From the NCBI GenBank assembly GCA_945871455.1, contig CAMBXJ010000142.1, positions 1 through 9,262 on the forward strand: a stretch of DNA of 9,262 nucleotides. The letters are read 5' to 3'. The position numbers and the translations under genes are program-made. Shown here piece by piece: positions 7,071-9,262 of the stretch. This DNA comes from Asaia bogorensis. GTDB lineage: Bacteria > Pseudomonadota > Alphaproteobacteria > Acetobacterales > Acetobacteraceae. The notes below the pieces were generated by a model that worked only from the letters and a program-made list of their open reading frames with translations, was not told the DNA's origin and searched no databases. The first letter of the stretch is position 1. Each line of letters starts with the position of its first letter.

Positions 7071-7221
7071 GGCGCGTACGTGCGCCAGCATCGGGTGTCG
7101 GGTCAAGTCCCGTCGCGAGGACGGCAAAGATCCTGGTTTGATGGACTGCCAAGTGAGGCCGGTCCACGACGCTGCACGCGGCTTCGGTTCGGGATTTGCG
7201 GCGGTCGTATGCATAGGCAGC

Positions 7222-7268
7222 GGAGAAAATTCTCCTCCTCCCCTTGCGGGAGGGGGAGAATTTTCTCC
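7222..7268. repeat. 21-bp inverted repeat (palindromic intergenic element)
   Basis: The arm 7222-7242 (GGAGAAAATTCTCC then TCCTCCC) pairs with 7248-7268 around the loop CTTGC. The only non-Watson-Crick position is a T/G pair (7236 with 7254). GTATGC at 7207-7212 and GCATAC at 7269-7274 add an outer, offset extension of the symmetry. The inner CTCCCCTTGCGGGAG core is a type of dispersed intergenic repeat often seen in alphaproteobacteria (general knowledge). There is no T-run directly after it, so it is not a classic terminator. Confidence 0.85.
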
Positions 7269-7297
7269 GCATACGCTCGGGTCAGGCACCCGGACGT

Positions 7298-7324
7298 CCG
7301 GGGGGCGCGAGGCCCCCCGGTTTT
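7298..7324 (+). terminator. Strong GC hairpin followed by TTTT
   Basis: CCGGGGGGC at 7298-7306 pairs perfectly with GCCCCCCGG at 7312-7320 around the loop GCGAG, then TTTT at 7321-7324. It lies 15 bases beyond the stop of the minus-strand 485-residue gene, the expected place for its terminator, but the T-run follows the stem on the plus strand. Read from the minus strand it is AAAA, the stem, then ACGT. It may end plus-strand (antisense) transcription or act mainly as a 3'-end hairpin for the minus-strand mRNA. Confidence 0.6.
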
Positions 7325-7338
7325 CCGATCAGCGACCC

Positions 7339-8796
7339 TCAGTCGTGCAGCAGTTCCAGGGCGCCTTCGTAGGTCTCCATGCTCTTGCCGTGGGAAATCG
7401 CCGCGGCCTGGGCGCCGGCGACCAGATGCATCCCGCGCCAGGGGGCACGAGTCGCGTAGAATTCCTCGACGATCGCCTGGTGGTGCTTATAGGCGTGCAT
7501 TTCGGTGAAGTTGTCGCGGCAGACGATCTCTCCCAGACGCTTCATCAGCACTTCCGGGTCGTAGCCGAGGTTCACGTATTGCTGCGCCAGATTGACCGTG
7601 ATCTTCACGTCCGGCACCGCCCGCATCAGGCCCAGATTACTAACCGTCGACCAGTCGGTCGGCGGCTGGTCATAAATGCTCTGGGACAGTGCTTCCAGCA
7701 GATCCGCCTGGGTACGGAATGGCAGGGCCGCCACCTTGGCGGCATCCGGCTGCGGCGCGGGCTCCATCCGGCGCTGGGTCGACTTCACTTCCGGGCCCGT
7801 GTGCCACAGCAGCAGGGTCAGGATTTTGTTGCGCAGGCTCAGCCCATCGAGGCCGATCAGATAACGGCGGAGATTGGCGCTGGTGTGCAGATGCACGTCC
7901 ATCGGGTTGCCGGTCAGGGACCGCAGGAACAGCCCGGCCGCGCCGATGGACAGAGCTTCGCCGGTGCCTTCCAGGGACAGGCCTTCGGCCAGGGCCTTTG
8001 CCATCATCACCGGGATGTCGTTGTAGTTGTCGGTGGAGCGAATGGCCTCCCCCAACGCGCCGATCGCGGCGGTTTCGTCGTCACCGGTCTTCATGCGGGT
8101 GACGCAGGTCAGAAGGTCGTATTCGCTGAGCAGGTTTTCCACTTCCGGGATCGAGGGTGCCTTCGGGAAGCGGGCCACGTAGCGCACGGCGGGGCGCATC
8201 AGGATATCGAGATATTCCGGCCCCAGCGTCTCGATCGCGCGCCAGGCGAAGGCGGGATAGATGAAATAGTGGTCATCCAGGATGTTCTTCGGGATGGCGA
8301 CGGTCAGCAGCAGATCCAGCGCCTCGATCGGCGGGATGTTCTGCCACAGCCACAGGAAGAAATGGTCGGCCTTGTTGCTTTCGCCGCGGGTGCAGGAATG
8401 CAGGAAGGCGGCCTTGGTCGCTTCCACCCCACCGGCATCCAGCGGCTTGAATTCCAGCAGCGTATAGGGGCCCATTTCCGGGTGGTTGATATGCCGGTTG
8501 GACAGGGCGACGTGCTGCAGGATGGGCACGAAGCGCTGCTCGCCGTCCAGGCGGTTGACCAGGTTGGAAATCGCATGCACGCCGGCGACTGGATGGAGCG
8601 GCCCGCCATGGTGACCGGGCGGCAGGTCGGAGGATCGGGTGACCGCCAGGGCGGAAGCGGTGAGCATGGTCTGCATCGGGACCCCAGCGCGCAGCTTGGC
8701 AAGGGTCAGGTCGATGATCTCGCTCGCGGGGGTATCCTCGATGAACTGGACCAAGGGTTCGATGGATTCGGCGAACTGGATACGTTGCATGGGCAT
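7339..8796 (-). CDS. Conserved-looking His-rich protein of unknown function, 485 aa
   Basis: I do not recognise this protein. The sequence looks like a real, mostly alpha-helical soluble protein with no signal peptide and no membrane helix. It is unusually rich in histidines placed in motif-like clusters: HHGGPLHPVAGVH at 62-74, H95 with RHINH at 101-105, DDHYFIYPAFAWRA at 174-187, VHLHTSANLRRYL at 301-313, LLWHTG at 329-334, and a C-terminal EMHAYKHHQAI at 433-442 with RGMHLVAG at 454-461. Two cysteines, C135 and C426, sit near these clusters. This pattern suggests metal or haem binding, or an oxygenase-like helical fold such as questin-oxidase-like proteins, but I cannot show homology. ACGGAGAG 7-8 bases before the ATG at 8796 is a good ribosome binding site; that segment is duplicated just upstream. 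Neighbours give no functional clue. A hairpin at 7298-7320 follows the stop. Confidence 0.88.
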   Translation of the reverse strand: MPMQRIQFAESIEPLVQFIEDTPASEIIDLTLAKLRAGVPMQTMLTASALAVTRSSDLPPGHHGGPLHPVAGVHAISNLVNRLDGEQRFVPILQHVALSNRHINHPEMGPYTLLEFKPLDAGGVEATKAAFLHSCTRGESNKADHFFLWLWQNIPPIEALDLLLTVAIPKNILDDHYFIYPAFAWRAIETLGPEYLDILMRPAVRYVARFPKAPSIPEVENLLSEYDLLTCVTRMKTGDDETAAIGALGEAIRSTDNYNDIPVMMAKALAEGLSLEGTGEALSIGAAGLFLRSLTGNPMDVHLHTSANLRRYLIGLDGLSLRNKILTLLLWHTGPEVKSTQRRMEPAPQPDAAKVAALPFRTQADLLEALSQSIYDQPPTDWSTVSNLGLMRAVPDVKITVNLAQQYVNLGYDPEVLMKRLGEIVCRDNFTEMHAYKHHQAIVEEFYATRAPWRGMHLVAGAQAAAISHGKSMETYEGALELLHD

Positions 8797-8829
8797 GGTG
8801 GACTCTCCGTTTATGGTGCGAACTCTCCG
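8795..8829 (-). repeat. Duplicated ribosome-binding/start segment
   Basis: On the minus strand CGGAGAGTTCGCACCAT (8829-8813) is followed, after AAA, by CGGAGAGTCCACCAT (8809-8795), the second running into the ATG of the 485-residue protein. The two units share the GGAGAG ribosome-binding element and the CACCAT end and differ by a 2-base indel and a substitution. Only the downstream unit completes ATG; the upstream one reads ATAAA, containing the TAA stop of the small upstream ORF. Confidence 0.75.
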
Positions 8830-9020
8830 TGTCGTGCGGTGATGTTCTGGTTATCTGGCTTCACGCGATCGATGGACGCGGCACGTTCCCCTGGCGCGCC
8901 TTCTCCCCTTGCAAGGAGCGGCAGCGGGGCTCGGGGAGTGGCCCGCCGTCGTTCGATCAGGACAGCCGACATAAAATGTCTGAAGATGCTGTCCCGGAGG
9001 CCGCACGGACCGTTGAGCAT
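8811..9020 (-). CDS. Possible small ORF (69 aa) upstream of the His-rich protein
   Basis: The ATG at 9020 has a perfect AGGAGG at 9029-9034, spaced 8 bases, the best ribosome binding site in the window, and the frame ends with TAA 14 bases before the next ATG, an operon-like gap. TTGACA, an ideal -35 box, lies at 9045-9050 on this strand, but no -10 box sits at the right distance. The peptide (MLNGPCGLRD... ending RHGEFAP) is basic, has no known motif, and its middle (PLPLLARGEGAPGE) is the sort of translation produced by an intergenic palindromic repeat. It could be a regulatory leader peptide, a decayed gene or chance. Confidence 0.3.
   Translation of the reverse strand: MLNGPCGLRDSIFRHFMSAVLIERRRATPRAPLPLLARGEGAPGERAASIDRVKPDNQNITARHGEFAP
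8904..8918. repeat. CTCCCCTTGC repeat core, relative of the 7222-7268 hairpin
   Basis: CTCCCCTTGCAAGGAG shares its first ten bases with the loop region of the hairpin at 7222-7268. It centres on the 10-base perfect palindrome CCTTGCAAGG at 8907-8916. The flanks no longer pair well, so it may be a degenerate member of the same dispersed family. Confidence 0.45.
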
Positions 9021-9149
9021 AGCGAACGCCTCCTATGCCACCTTTGTCAAGATGGACATTGCCTGGAATGCGTGACCGACCCTCTGCGTCCACCACCGAT
9101 GCATGGTCGGACCCGGTAGCCGTGGGCCAATCCGGATCCGCGGTCGCAA

Positions 9150-9187
9150 CGACAGTTATTGATGGGCAAGACGATCGACTGTTATTG
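9150..9187. repeat. Direct repeat, 12 bp, 26 bp apart
   Basis: CGACAGTTATTG at 9150-9161 and CGACTGTTATTG at 9176-9187 differ at one base and are 26 bp apart, about two and a half helical turns. This AT-richer pair stands out in a GC-rich region and could be a paired protein-binding site upstream of the minus-strand genes. Confidence 0.5.
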
Positions 9188-9227
9188 GTCTGGATCGTCG
9201 GACGCATCGCGTGAGGTGTCAACGCCC

Positions 9228-9262
9228 CCGCCTGGCCCCCCGCCTGGCCCCCCCTCCTGGCC
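9228..9262. repeat. C-rich tandem repeat cut by window edge
   Basis: CCGCCTGG occurs at 9228-9235 and 9240-9247, and a variant CCTCCTGG at 9253-9260, separated by C-runs, giving a period of 12 then 13 bases. It probably continues beyond the window. Confidence 0.7.

Larger units (their letters stand above)
7071..7338. other. Non-coding region upstream of ccmF with two strong hairpins
   Basis: This gap separates ccmF from the 485-residue protein gene, both on the minus strand. It contains the 7222-7268 hairpin and the 7298-7320 hairpin, annotated separately. The ccmF promoter should lie around 7090-7220, but I see no good -35/-10 pair on the minus strand. The open frames across it on both strands translate to Arg/Pro/Ser-rich sequence without domain features, so I read it as non-coding. 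Confidence 0.5.
9021..9262. other. Right-end region without a supported gene
   Basis: No frame here has domain-like translation; the open frames are Arg/Pro/Ser-rich. It probably contains the promoter for the minus-strand small ORF and the His-rich protein gene. Visible items are AGGAGG (9029-9034) and TTGACA (9045-9050) on the minus strand, a 12-base direct repeat (9150-9161 and 9176-9187), and a C-rich tandem repeat at the window edge. Confidence 0.5.

Noticed and set aside
6969..7289. 106-codon minus-strand open frame upstream of ccmF
   Set aside because: It reads through the 7222-7268 hairpin, giving Pro/Gly/Ser-rich repeat-derived sequence, and has no motifs. Only the last 33 codons were kept as a weak candidate.
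9020..9050. Full promoter with TTGACA at 9045-9050 and TATGCT overlapping the small ORF start
   Set aside because: The gap between the boxes is 23 bases, too long for a normal sigma-70-type promoter, and the ribosome binding site lies between them.
7069..9075. 668-codon plus-strand open frame opposite the His-rich protein gene
   Set aside because: It spans intergenic hairpins as well as the antisense of the 485-residue gene, and its translation lacks the amino-acid pattern of a folded protein. The minus-strand frame has a good ribosome binding site and globular composition.
1..9262. tRNA, rRNA, CRISPR array, insertion sequence or prophage
   Set aside because: No cloverleaf with conserved T-arm, no rRNA-like stretch, no regularly spaced repeats with spacers and no transposase or integrase-like protein were seen on either strand.

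Overview
The window is about 65-70% GC by eye, with strong G/C third-position bias, and contains no rRNA, tRNA, CRISPR array or recognisable transposase. The gene types (System I cytochrome c maturation, an Nfu protein with the N-terminal Nfu domain, an alphaproteobacterial-style LolA) and the intergenic palindromes suggest an alphaproteobacterium, most likely a Rhodospirillales/Acetobacteraceae-type organism. That placement is inference from style, not a database match.

Layout. A truncated SDR oxidoreductase runs off the left edge on the minus strand (1-365). Divergent from it, five plus-strand-side functions follow: an MFS transporter (546-1757), a LolA periplasmic lipoprotein carrier (1823-2533), a class I glutamine amidotransferase-like gamma-glutamyl hydrolase (2686-3483) and an Nfu iron-sulfur scaffold (3628-4191), i.e. 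four plus-strand genes in all. The minus strand then carries ccmF (6979 down to 4997) and ccmG/dsbE (4995 down to 4459), spaced by one base, and further right a 485-residue His-rich protein that I do not recognise (8796 down to 7339). The last 430 bases hold a possible small ORF with an excellent ribosome binding site, direct repeats and a C-rich tandem repeat cut by the window edge.

How the genes relate. Only ccmF-ccmG is a clear functional unit: CcmF is the haem lyase core and CcmG is the thioredoxin-like reductant that prepares the apocytochrome CXXCH cysteines. Their usual partners ccmE and ccmH are absent on either side. LolA (envelope), Nfu (Fe-S cluster delivery) and the amidotransferase are housekeeping or catabolic genes with no obvious shared pathway.

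The most notable non-coding structure is a palindrome made of palindromes that fills the gap between the convergent nfu and ccmG genes (4207-4443): seven hairpins arranged in mirror symmetry around a 33-bp near-perfect stem. A different hairpin family sits at 7222-7268, with a related core near 8904-8918. I found no convincing new multi-gene system. The best candidates for a second look are the unrecognised His-rich protein with its duplicated translation-start segment, and the large palindromic element.
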